Source: Gemmatimonadota bacterium (lineage in GTDB: Bacteria; Gemmatimonadota; Gemmatimonadetes; Gemmatimonadales; GWC2-71-9). From it: DNA of 41,250 bases. Where the stretch lies: positions 1 through 41,250 of the forward strand of contig JANXXJ010000313.1 in the NCBI GenBank assembly GCA_025350665.1, given 5' to 3'. A program made the position numbers and the translations under genes. The notes below the pieces were generated by a model that saw only the letters and a list, made by a program, of their open reading frames with translations, made no database searches and was not told where the DNA came from. Shown piece by piece: positions 33,713 to 40,815 of this stretch (position 1 is its first letter; each line of letters opens with the position of its first letter).

Positions 33713-34176
33713 GCGATCTCGATGACCTGTACCAGACTCTGATCCTCGACCACAACCGGGCCCCGCGGAATTTCAGGCAGATCGGTTCGCCGTCCGGCCA
33801 TGCTGAGGGCCGGAATCCCCTGTGCGGGGATACGTTCGATGTCTGGGTGTCTGTTGCGGAGGGTGTGGTGACGGATGTGGCCTTTCTGGGGCAGGGCTGC
33901 GCGATTTCCAAAGCCTCGGCGTCCATGATGACAACGATTATCAAGGGGAAATCGGTCGACGAAGTGCGGCGCCTGTTCGAGCGGTTCCACCAGATGGTGA
34001 CCGGCCGGGCGCCCGCTGACGACGGTGAGAAGAGTGCGGTACGAAAGAGCCTGGGCTGCCTCAGTGCGTTTGCTGGCGTGGCCGCGTTTCCGATCCGGGT
34101 AAAATGTGCGACCCTCGCCTGGCACGCCTTGATGAAGGCCGTGGATGAGGGCGCGGAACGAGCGAAGGGAGTGTAG
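33709..34176 (+). CDS. sufU: Zinc-dependent sulfurtransferase SufU
   Basis: SufU accepts the persulfide from SufS and delivers it to SufB; it resembles the scaffold IscU but binds zinc. The ligand set C39, D41, C64 and C133 is visible in NPLCGD, GQGCAISKASASMM and VKCATLAWHAL. The SufU-type insertion between the second and third Cys (around GRAPADDGEKSAVRKSLGCLS) distinguishes it from IscU. The ATG overlaps the sufS stop in ATGA. SufU instead of SufE places this system with the Firmicutes/Actinobacteria-like SUF type. Confidence 0.95.
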   Translation: MSDLDDLYQTLILDHNRAPRNFRQIGSPSGHAEGRNPLCGDTFDVWVSVAEGVVTDVAFLGQGCAISKASASMMTTIIKGKSVDEVRRLFERFHQMVTGRAPADDGEKSAVRKSLGCLSAFAGVAAFPIRVKCATLAWHALMKAVDEGAERAKGV

Positions 34177-34181
34177 CGAAC

Positions 34182-34604
34182 ATGCCATATGATGAGCGCC
34201 TGGTAGCCCCGATGCGGGCCGAGTTGGTCCGTCAGGGAGTGAAAGAACTGACGTCGGTCGCAGAGGTGGATGCCATCCTGGGTGACCCGCATGGAACGCA
34301 ATTGCTGTTCGTGAACTCGGTTTGCGGCTGTGCGGCAGGTTCCGCTCGGCCCGGGCTCTCGCTGGCGTTGCAAGGGTCGGTGAAGCCGGAGGGGTCGTTC
34401 ACGGTCTTCGCCGGGCAGGACCTTGAGGCGACGGCGCGTGCCAGGAGCTACTTCTCGGATTTCCAGCCGAGCTCGCCGTCGATTGCGTTGCTCAAGGACG
34501 GGGAGGTCGTCTATTTCATGCACCGTCATCAGATCGAGGGCCGAGGGCCTGAGGCGATTGCGGCGGACCTGGGCGTCGCGTTCGGCCGGCACTGCGCTGG
34601 TTGA
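34182..34604 (+). CDS. Bacilliredoxin (BrxA/BrxB, YphP family)
   Basis: A 140-residue thioredoxin-fold protein with the family's CGC active site (C48-G49-C50 in FVNSVCGCAAGS) instead of CxxC. In Bacillus such proteins remove bacillithiol from S-bacillithiolated proteins. Neighbouring conserved features are RPGLSLAL after the active site and the strand TVFAGQDLEATARARSYF. It sits six bases after sufU, so it is made with the Fe-S machinery; a role in keeping Suf cysteines free of mixed disulfides is a reasonable inference. Whether this organism makes bacillithiol or a methylated form cannot be seen here. Confidence 0.92.
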   Translation: MPYDERLVAPMRAELVRQGVKELTSVAEVDAILGDPHGTQLLFVNSVCGCAAGSARPGLSLALQGSVKPEGSFTVFAGQDLEATARARSYFSDFQPSSPSIALLKDGEVVYFMHRHQIEGRGPEAIAADLGVAFGRHCAG

Positions 34605-34607
34605 TTC

Positions 34608-34892
34608 GTGTCCGGCCACGTTTTTCACCCGGGTCACGAAGCGCTTCATGGGGTCACGGTTTTGGTGACCTGCGTCGACGGGCGGCGTTACGTCGGGCGG
34701 TACCATGAGACCACCCCCCGGGGGGTGTTGCTCCACGATGTCGCGGCGTTCGAGCAGTCCGGCGGGATGGCCTTTGAGGAATGGATTGGACGGCAATGGA
34801 AGTTCGGCGTCCACGTGGCACACAAGCATGTGGTCGTGCCGACGGATGAGATCCGAGAACTGGCGAGATTCTCTGAGCTCATCGATCGGTAG
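34608..34892 (+). CDS. Small LSm-like protein of unknown function, end of suf operon
   Basis: I do not recognise a named family. The 94-residue protein starts at a GTG four bases after the bacilliredoxin stop. It has a strongly bent beta-strand rhythm, GVTVLVTCVDGRRYVGRYHETTPRGVLLHDVAAF, like the Sm1 part of Sm/LSm folds, and then HKHVVVPTDEIRELARFSELI, in the place of Sm2. It is rich in His (8) and has one Cys. The position at the end of the SUF operon suggests an accessory role, but the Sm resemblance is only a pattern seen by eye. Confidence 0.55.
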   Translation: MSGHVFHPGHEALHGVTVLVTCVDGRRYVGRYHETTPRGVLLHDVAAFEQSGGMAFEEWIGRQWKFGVHVAHKHVVVPTDEIRELARFSELIDR

Positions 34893-34924
34893 CCGGTAGC
34901 GGCGGTCCACCTCCGTTTGAGTAT

Positions 34925-34961
34925 GTAAAGCAACATTGATATATTGTCAATGTTGCTTTAC
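34925..34961 (+). promoter_or_regulatory. Perfect 15-bp inverted repeat, candidate operator
   Basis: GTAAAGCAACATTGA (34925-34939) and TCAATGTTGCTTTAC (34947-34961) are exact reverse complements around a seven-base AT-rich centre. The repeat covers a candidate promoter (34936-34964) of the membrane protein/Xre pair that follows, so an operator bound by the small Xre protein is likely. It could alternatively fold as an RNA hairpin and end suf transcription; a loose T-rich stretch follows. Confidence 0.75.
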
Positions 34962-34964
34962 TGT
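34936..34964 (+). promoter_or_regulatory. Candidate promoter of the membrane protein/Xre pair
   Basis: TTGATA (34936-34941) and TACTGT (34959-34964) are 17 bases apart, with the whole element inside or at the edge of the inverted repeat. Transcription would begin near 34971, which supports the ATG at 34992 as the start of the next gene. Confidence 0.5.
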
Positions 34965-34991
34965 TTTCGGGTCACGCTGATTGGGCTCTTG

Positions 34992-35390
34992 ATGCGATCT
35001 ACCAACTCACGGTACACCCGGTCAGTGCTTGGCCTAGCCATTATTTCAGCCGGCTTAGCTCTCGGCGTTTCGGCGCTGGACCGGTGGTGGGCCTTGCCGA
35101 CGACGTTGCGGCCGATCGTTGTACTGATTCCGGTGGTGCCGTTGGTCCTCTTTCTCTTCCGAATCGCCCGCTGGCTTCGGGATCTCGACGAGTTGGAGCG
35201 AATGATCCATCACGAGGCGATCCTGGTGCAGTTTGGAGCCACGGGAATTCTCGTCATGAGCTACGGGATGGTGGCCAAGGCAGGTCTGGTACCGGACTTT
35301 CGCGCGAGCCAGGTATTCCCATTTCTCTGGTTCGCGATCTTCGTATTCTGGTGTTTGGGACTGGTCCTGGTCCGCAGGAAGTACCGTTGA
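34992..35390 (+). CDS. Four-helix membrane protein paired with an Xre regulator
   Basis: A 132-residue hydrophobic protein from the ATG at 34992, chosen because the longer frame (TTG at 34944) would start inside the palindrome. Four transmembrane helices are visible: LGLAIISAGLALGVSAL, TLRPIVVLIPVVPLVLFLF, AILVQFGATGILVMSYGMV and FPFLWFAIFVFWCLGLVLV. Between helices 2 and 3 is a charged segment, RIARWLRDLDELERMIHHEA, probably cytoplasmic. Such proteins are commonly encoded with small Xre regulators and are of unknown function. Its stop overlaps the TTG of the regulator gene (TTGA). I see no catalytic motif. Confidence 0.82.
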   Translation: MRSTNSRYTRSVLGLAIISAGLALGVSALDRWWALPTTLRPIVVLIPVVPLVLFLFRIARWLRDLDELERMIHHEAILVQFGATGILVMSYGMVAKAGLVPDFRASQVFPFLWFAIFVFWCLGLVLVRRKYR

Positions 35391-35587
35391 CGAACCGTCT
35401 CAGGGTTCTTCGCGCCGAGCGTGGGTGGTCGCAGGGGGAGTTGGCTGAGCGGCTCAGCGTGTCGCGACAGACGGTGAACGCGATCGAAACCGGGAAGTAT
35501 GACCCGAGCCTGCCGCTGGCCTTTGCTGTTGCGCGCCTGTTCGGCATGCCGATTGAAGCGATTTTCAGCCCGGAACCATCGCCCTGA
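35387..35587 (+). CDS. Small Xre-family transcriptional regulator
   Basis: A 66-residue helix-turn-helix protein made almost entirely of one HTH_3 domain: NRLRVLRAERGWSQGELAERLSVSRQTVNAIETGKYDPSLPLAFAVARLFGMPIEAIF. The start is a TTG at 35387 that overlaps the upstream stop in TTGA and has AGGAAG six bases before it. It is too short for a ligand domain, so it probably acts as a dimer on a palindrome, the nearest of which is at 34925-34961. Autoregulation of its own operon is the natural reading. It lies 43 bases before the ABC ATPase gene, which may be in the same transcript. Confidence 0.9.
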   Translation: MTNRLRVLRAERGWSQGELAERLSVSRQTVNAIETGKYDPSLPLAFAVARLFGMPIEAIFSPEPSP

Positions 35588-35630
35588 GGCGTGACAAGTC
35601 GGGCTTCACCCACACTGGAGGGCAGAGATT

Positions 35631-36584
35631 ATGGCAGAGACGGTCATCGCCGTCGAGGGTGTCACGAAGCGGTTTGCAGGGCATACGGCGGTTCGTGCGC
35701 TGACGCTTACCGTACCGAAGGGAGGCATCTTCGGGCTCCTCGGACCCAACGGCGCCGGCAAGAGTACCACCATCCGGATGATCATGAACATCATCATGCC
35801 GGATGAAGGAAGGATTTCATTGTTCGGCACCTCGGCCGGTGGTCGTTCGCTCTCGGAACGTATTGGCTTTCTTCCCGAGGAGCGCGGTCTCTACAAGAAG
35901 ATGAAAGTATTGGACCAGCTGATTTTTTTCGCGGAAACCAAGGGCCTGAGTCGTGGGGCGGGCCGGAGCAAGGCCCTTCACTGGCTGTCCCGGCTAGACC
36001 TGGATGACTGGACGAACCACAAGGTCGAGGATCTTTCCAAAGGCATGCAGCAAAAGGTCCAGTTCATCGGTACGCTGCTTCACGATCCGGAGCTGGTGAT
36101 CCTGGATGAGCCCTTCAGCGGATTGGATCCGGTCAACAGTCAGGTAATGCGGGACGTGGTCGTGGAGGTGGCCCGGGGAGGGCGAACCGTCCTGTTCTCG
36201 ACTCACATCATGGAACATGCGGAGCAGATGTGCGACCGCATCGCCATTATTGCCCACGGTGCCAAAGTGGTGGACGGAGCACTCGCGGACATCAAGCGGG
36301 AGTTTGGTGGGCGCCACATCGCCATCACGTTTTCGAGCAATAGCGATGCGGCGCGACCGGTCCTCGAAGATCAACACCTGATCAAGCGAGTAAACGACCG
36401 TGGGGCCACCGCGGAGATTGAGCTGGCGGCCGGGGCGAGTCCGGATGCGTTGTTGCGGGCGCTAGTCGGGTGCGACGTGGGAATCTCGAGATTCGAAGTG
36501 GCCGAGGCGTCCCTGCAGTCCATCTTCATTGCGAAGGTCGGCGCCGACGGCGCCCGGCCTACCGCGATCACCGGCGGAAACTGA
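35631..36584 (+). CDS. ABC transporter ATP-binding protein (NatA/ABC-2 exporter type)
   Basis: The 317-residue ATPase of an ABC-2-type exporter. Walker A is GPNGAGKST (38-46), the signature is LSKGMQQKVQF, Walker B is LVILDEPFSGLD, and the H-loop is STHIMEHAEQ. The stretch ERIGFLPEERGLYKKMKVLDQL is typical of the NatA/sodium-exporter branch. A C-terminal part of about 80 residues (from about 225) beyond the ABC fold resembles the DUF4162-type extension. GGAGG precedes the ATG. Its partner permease follows after 15 bases. The family includes sodium, drug and other exporters; the cargo is not readable. Confidence 0.92.
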   Translation: MAETVIAVEGVTKRFAGHTAVRALTLTVPKGGIFGLLGPNGAGKSTTIRMIMNIIMPDEGRISLFGTSAGGRSLSERIGFLPEERGLYKKMKVLDQLIFFAETKGLSRGAGRSKALHWLSRLDLDDWTNHKVEDLSKGMQQKVQFIGTLLHDPELVILDEPFSGLDPVNSQVMRDVVVEVARGGRTVLFSTHIMEHAEQMCDRIAIIAHGAKVVDGALADIKREFGGRHIAITFSSNSDAARPVLEDQHLIKRVNDRGATAEIELAAGASPDALLRALVGCDVGISRFEVAEASLQSIFIAKVGADGARPTAITGGN

Positions 36585-36599
36585 GGAGAACTCAACTCA

Positions 36600-37919
36600 A
36601 TGCTACGAAAGACAATTGCAGTCATACGCCGGGAGTTCGTTGAGCGGGTACGGACCAAGGCCTTTATCATCGGCACGGTCCTTGGTCCGATCTTCTTCGG
36701 GGCGATGGCGATCATCCCCGGCCTGATTTTGAGCCGTGGGAGCGTTGGGCAGCGGGTGGTCGTGGTGGACGGAACCGCGAATGCCTTCGGCGAGCGCATC
36801 GCGTCTGTTCTTGCTGCGGCCAAGATGGGAGATGCGCCGAATGGGAAACCGTTGTACGCCCCGGTTCGGGTGTCGGCCGCCGGCCGGGTACAGGATGTGG
36901 TGGACTCCCTTGTGCCGAGAACCGGTCTCTCGAAGAAGAGCGACGAGTCGCTGGACGGGTTGCTGATCGTGGACGAAGGATCGGTGACGACCGGCAAGTT
37001 ACGGTATTACGGCAAGAACGTCGGAAGCATGGAAGACATGCGGCAGCTGCGCTCAAGTCTGACGCCGTTGATGATCTCCGAGAGGCTTCGGTCGGTCGGT
37101 GTGGATCCTGCTGTTGCGATGCGAGCGGCGGCGCCGATCGATCTCGACACGAGGAAGGTTGCCGAGGGCAAGCTGACGGCCGAATCAGGAGCGAGCACGT
37201 TCCTGCTTGCATATGCCATGGGAATCATCCTCTATATGGCCCTCGTTCTCTACGGCACCCAGGTCATGACCTCGGTTATTGAAGAGAAGTCGAACCGAAT
37301 CGTTGAGGTGCTGGTGTCAAGCTTGACGCCGTTTCAGATGATGCTGGGCAAGGTGGTCGGTGTTGGTATGGTGAGCCTGCTGCAGCTCGGCATCTGGGCT
37401 GGGGCATTTCTGCTGCTGCAGAAGAATCAGGCGAAGATCCTCGGGATGTTCGGGGTAGCGAGTGCTGGGGGGGGGATTGCATCGATCCTGCCGACCATGG
37501 ATCCCTGGCTAGTTGTTGTATTCCTCGGCTTTTTCGTCCTGGGGTTCCTCTTCTACTCGTCGGTCTATGCAGCGATTGGATCGATGTGTAACACGGTTCA
37601 GGAGGCTCAGCAGTTGCAGACGCCAGTCATGGTGATGACGATCGCGGGCTGGTTCAGCGCGTTTGCCCTGTTGCGCGACCCTACCAGCTCCTTTGCGAAG
37701 GTCGCGAGCCTGATTCCACCGCTGGCTCCGTTTGTCGTACCGGTTCGATTTTCGATCGCCCGGATTCCACTGCCAGAGTTACTGCTGTATGTCGCCACGA
37801 TGATCATCGGTCTGCTACTGATTGTCTGGGTGACGGCCCGGGTTTACCGGGTCGGCATCCTGATGTACGGAAAGCGGGCTTCGTTCAAGGACATTTTCCG
37901 TTGGGTGCGAGCGGCCTGA
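36600..37919 (+). CDS. ABC-2 type transporter permease (NatB-like)
   Basis: A 439-residue permease. One helix near the N-terminus (FIIGTVLGPIFFGAMAIIPGLIL) is followed by a large extracytoplasmic domain to about residue 200, then at least five helices, starting with STFLLAYAMGIILYMALVLYGTQVMTSV. The motif VIEEKSNRIVEVLVSSLTPFQMMLGKVVGVG is a hallmark of the NatB/ABC-2 family. GAGGAG precedes the ATG. With the ATPase it forms a complete two-gene exporter that ends at the terminator at 37945. Together with the Xre pair upstream it may form one regulated unit. Confidence 0.9.
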   Translation: MLRKTIAVIRREFVERVRTKAFIIGTVLGPIFFGAMAIIPGLILSRGSVGQRVVVVDGTANAFGERIASVLAAAKMGDAPNGKPLYAPVRVSAAGRVQDVVDSLVPRTGLSKKSDESLDGLLIVDEGSVTTGKLRYYGKNVGSMEDMRQLRSSLTPLMISERLRSVGVDPAVAMRAAAPIDLDTRKVAEGKLTAESGASTFLLAYAMGIILYMALVLYGTQVMTSVIEEKSNRIVEVLVSSLTPFQMMLGKVVGVGMVSLLQLGIWAGAFLLLQKNQAKILGMFGVASAGGGIASILPTMDPWLVVVFLGFFVLGFLFYSSVYAAIGSMCNTVQEAQQLQTPVMVMTIAGWFSAFALLRDPTSSFAKVASLIPPLAPFVVPVRFSIARIPLPELLLYVATMIIGLLLIVWVTARVYRVGILMYGKRASFKDIFRWVRAA

Positions 37920-37944
37920 CTCAAGGGGCCCAGGTCGAACCCGG

Positions 37945-37981
37945 GGGCGGGGGCCGTTCGTGGCCTCCGCCCTTTTGTTTT
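37945..37981 (+). terminator. Intrinsic terminator after the ABC exporter
   Basis: An 11-bp GC-rich stem with one G-T pair (37945-37955 with 37962-37972), loop GTTCGT, then TTTTGTTTT. It is the clearest rho-independent terminator in the window. It lies 25 bases after the permease stop and only 27 bases before the mnmG ATG. Confidence 0.88.
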
Positions 37982-38007
37982 GCAGGCGCCGGGGTAGCTT
38001 CTCGGCT

Positions 38008-39879
38008 ATGGAGCGCGCAGATGTGATCGTGATTGGAGGTGGCCACGCGGGGACCGAGGCGGCCGCGTTGTCGGCTCGGTCGGGGGCCAAGACCCTTCTG
38101 TTGACCCAGAACCTCGAAACCATCGGCCAGATGTCCTGTAACCCGGCGATCGGCGGGATTGCGAAGGGCACGGTTGTCCGAGAGGTCGATGCGTTGGGGG
38201 GGGTCATGGGGCGTGCGACCGACCGCGCCATGATACAGTTCCGGATGCTCAACCGGTCGAAGGGACCTGCGGTCTGGTCGCCACGGGCGCAGTGCGACCG
38301 TGGCCTCTACCGTCGGGCCGTTCGTACGGAGCTGGAAGCCCTGCCTAACGTTCAATTCCGACAGGGCACGGTCGCCCGGCTTCGGCTTCGAGGCGACAGG
38401 GTTGCTGGCGTGGTGACGACGGATGGGCGCGAATTCGCCGCCCGCGCGGTAGTGCTCACAGCCGGTACCTTTCTGCGCGGCCGCATCTTTATCGGGGTTG
38501 ACACGGTCATTCCCGGTGGTCGGGCCGGCGAGTCACCCGTTGAAGAAATAGCGCAAGATATTGATGCGTTAGGACTTACGAGAGAACGCTTCAAGACGGG
38601 CACGCCGCCGAGGATCGATGGACGGACCGTTGATCTCGGGCGGCTTCAGCGGCAGGATGGAGATTCGGAGCCGTATTGGTTCTCCCATTTTGCGGAGCCT
38701 GTCCACCCGGCACAGCTGCCATGCTATCTGACTCACACGTCCGACGCCCTTCGCGAGATCGTCGCGGCCCACGTACGGGAATCCGCGATGTACGGGGGGG
38801 CGATCGGCGGTCGGGGACCGAGATACTGTCCGTCGATTGAGGACAAAATCGTCCGGTTCCCAACGGCGAGCCGGCACCAGATCTTTCTGGAGCCCGAGGG
38901 ACTCGAGACGCGGGAGATGTATGTCAATGGTCTCTCAACCTCTCTCCCTGTTGATGTTCAGCTTCGCCTCCTTCGAGCCGTGGTTGGTATGGAGCGAGCG
39001 GAGATGACCAGGCCAGGCTATGCGATTGAGTACGATTATTTCCAGCCGACCCAGCTTGACCGAACCTTGTCGGTTCGACAGGTGAAAGGGCTGTACTTTG
39101 CGGGCCAGATCAACGGCACGACAGGGTATGAAGAGGCCGCCGGTCAGGGCGTTGTCGCCGGGCTCAATGCCGCGGCCTGGGCCCTTGAACGAGCCCCGAT
39201 CGTCTTCGATCGGTCGATGAGCTATATCGGCGTTCTGGTGGATGACCTCGTAACTCGAGGCGTCGACGAACCCTATCGGTTGTTTACATCCCGGTCCGAA
39301 TTCCGACTCCTTCTGCGCCAGGACAGCGCCCTTCGGCGGATGGCACCGACTGCGATCACCATGGGTCTGTACGGACCGGCAGAGAAATCGCGTGCGACCG
39401 GCCGCCTAGAGGCGGAACAGGAGGTCATGAACCTGGCGTCCGCGACCACAATTCGCCCAGATCAGGCAAACGACCTTCTGGGGCGGGCGGGTGAGACGTC
39501 GATTCTGACGCCGATGCGGGTGGCTGAATTGGCGAAGCGGCCGAACGTCGACCTGGCGGATTTGCTTGCGAATGCGGGCGTTCCGAGGGATTACGACACG
39601 ACGCGTTGGGCGGCGATCGAGATCCGGTATGCAGGGTATCTTGATCGCGAACGCGGCATGGCCGCTCGACTCGCGGAGATGGAGGCGTTCCCCATCCCGG
39701 CCGGCACTAGGTACGAGACATTTCTTGCCCTTTCGACTGAGGCTCGAGAAAAGCTCACAAAGGTCCAACCAGCGACCCTCGGTCAGGCGGCTCGAATTCC
39801 GGGCGTTTCTCCAAATGACCTGCACGGGATCGTCTTGGAGCTTCAGCGAGCCGGACCTCCGATGCACCGTTCCACGTGA
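38008..39879 (+). CDS. mnmG: tRNA uridine 5-carboxymethylaminomethyl modification enzyme MnmG (GidA)
   Basis: The FAD-dependent partner of MnmE in modifying U34 of tRNAs. From the ATG at 38008 it has 623 residues, the usual length. The dinucleotide fold is GGGHAGTEAA (10-19), followed by the signature QMSCNPAIGGIAKGTVVREVDALGG and the second signature GLYFAGQINGTTGYEEAAGQG. The C-terminal MnmE/tRNA-binding helical domain ends near LGQAARIPGVSPNDLHGIVLELQR. The frame is open upstream to 37960, through the terminator. The last codons lie in a parS site. No rsmG follows. A TAGCTT at 37995-38000 would put transcription start within a base or two of the ATG, so a leaderless message is possible. 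Confidence 0.97.
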   Translation: MERADVIVIGGGHAGTEAAALSARSGAKTLLLTQNLETIGQMSCNPAIGGIAKGTVVREVDALGGVMGRATDRAMIQFRMLNRSKGPAVWSPRAQCDRGLYRRAVRTELEALPNVQFRQGTVARLRLRGDRVAGVVTTDGREFAARAVVLTAGTFLRGRIFIGVDTVIPGGRAGESPVEEIAQDIDALGLTRERFKTGTPPRIDGRTVDLGRLQRQDGDSEPYWFSHFAEPVHPAQLPCYLTHTSDALREIVAAHVRESAMYGGAIGGRGPRYCPSIEDKIVRFPTASRHQIFLEPEGLETREMYVNGLSTSLPVDVQLRLLRAVVGMERAEMTRPGYAIEYDYFQPTQLDRTLSVRQVKGLYFAGQINGTTGYEEAAGQGVVAGLNAAAWALERAPIVFDRSMSYIGVLVDDLVTRGVDEPYRLFTSRSEFRLLLRQDSALRRMAPTAITMGLYGPAEKSRATGRLEAEQEVMNLASATTIRPDQANDLLGRAGETSILTPMRVAELAKRPNVDLADLLANAGVPRDYDTTRWAAIEIRYAGYLDRERGMAARLAEMEAFPIPAGTRYETFLALSTEAREKLTKVQPATLGQAARIPGVSPNDLHGIVLELQRAGPPMHRST

Positions 39880-39883
39880 AACA
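39868..39883 (+). promoter_or_regulatory. parS: parS site 1 (overlaps mnmG stop)
   Basis: CGTTCCACGTGAAACA matches the universal parS sequence (TGTTCCACGTGAAACA on this strand) in 15 of 16 positions. The TGA of mnmG (39877-39879) is part of it. ParB binds such sites and spreads. Confidence 0.93.
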
Positions 39884-39897
39884 ATTCCGATGTAACA

Positions 39898-39913
39898 TGT
39901 TCCACGTGAAACA
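39898..39913 (+). promoter_or_regulatory. parS: parS site 2 (perfect)
   Basis: TGTTCCACGTGAAACA is a 16 of 16 match to parS. It begins exactly 30 bases after site 1, in the gap between mnmG and parA. The rest of the gap (39914-40014) holds a possible parA promoter -10, TATATT at about 39941, with a weak -35, and an inverted copy of the sequence flanking this site (see findings). Confidence 0.96.
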
Positions 39914-40014
39914 CCGTGGCAAAGAGCCTGTTCCGGGCGTATATTTCTAGAGCTACGGCACGTAATCACTAGAGTATTGTTGTGTATGTTGTTACATCGC
40001 AATGACTTGGCGGA

Positions 40015-40815
40015 ATGATGGCACGAATTATCGCGATCGCCAATCAGAAAGGTGGCGTCGGTAAGACGACGACCGCCGTCAATCTCGCGGCATCCTTGGC
40101 CATCGCCGAGCAACGCACACTCCTTATCGATGCCGACCCGCAGGCCAATGCCAGTAGTGGTGTGGGCATTCCGAAGGGAACGGACCGCGTCTCCCTCTAC
40201 GATGTCCTTGTCGAAGGGCGATCGCCTGCCGAGGGGATTGTCCAGGATCGCGACCTTCCGTTCCTCGCGACGTTGCCTTCGACGCAGGACCTAGTCGGTG
40301 CGGAGCTCGAATTGGTGGGGCTGCCTAACCGCGAGACTCGGCTGCGCGAGGCGCTTCGAACTCTGGAAACGACGTATGATTTCATACTCATTGACTGCCC
40401 GCCTTCCTTGGGCCTGATCACTCTCAACGTCTTGACCGCTGCGCGTGGTGTTCTGATTCCGATCCAGTGCGAGTATTACGCGCTCGAGGGTATCTCCCAG
40501 TTGCTCAACACCGTGCGTCTCGTACAACAGAATTTCAACCCTGAGCTTGCGATTGAGGGGGTTCTGTTGACGATGTACGATGCTCGGCTCAATCTCTGTC
40601 GGCAGGTCGCACAAGAAGCCAAGGAGTATTTCGGCGCCAAGGTATTCCGGACGGTCATCCCACGAAATGTGCGACTCGCGGAGGCTCCCAGCTTCGGCAA
40701 GCCAATCCTCATGTACGACGTACAGTCGGTCGGTGCGAAGAGTTATATCGCGGTCGCTCAGGACCTCCTCAAGCGCACCGAGCGAGGCTCGACCGCCATG
40801 GTGGAGGGCTCATGA
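40015..40815 (+). CDS. parA: Chromosome partitioning ATPase ParA (Soj)
   Basis: A deviant-Walker ATPase that binds DNA non-specifically and drives origin movement with ParB-parS. The 266-residue protein starts MMARIIAIANQKGGVGKTTTAVNLAA, with the deviant Walker A KGGVGKTT at 12-19. Further hallmarks are LLIDADPQANA and DFILIDCPPSLGLITLNVL. The chromosomal (short, Soj-like) type lacks an N-terminal HTH, as here. An ATG at 40018 is equally possible. The stop overlaps the parB ATG in ATGA. Confidence 0.97.
   Translation: MMARIIAIANQKGGVGKTTTAVNLAASLAIAEQRTLLIDADPQANASSGVGIPKGTDRVSLYDVLVEGRSPAEGIVQDRDLPFLATLPSTQDLVGAELELVGLPNRETRLREALRTLETTYDFILIDCPPSLGLITLNVLTAARGVLIPIQCEYYALEGISQLLNTVRLVQQNFNPELAIEGVLLTMYDARLNLCRQVAQEAKEYFGAKVFRTVIPRNVRLAEAPSFGKPILMYDVQSVGAKSYIAVAQDLLKRTERGSTAMVEGS

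Noticed and set aside
33453-34910. 485-codon open frame on the - strand over sufS-sufU-bacilliredoxin
   Set aside because: Fully antisense to four well-supported overlapping genes; low-complexity, Arg/Pro-rich translation.
34944-34991. N-terminal extension of the membrane protein from a TTG at 34944
   Set aside because: It would start inside the perfect palindrome and upstream of the predicted transcription start.
39914-40014. The mnmG-parA gap as a second oriC candidate
   Set aside because: In some bacteria oriC is next to mnmG, but no DnaA box or trio run occurs here; the gap is explained by parS and the parA promoter.
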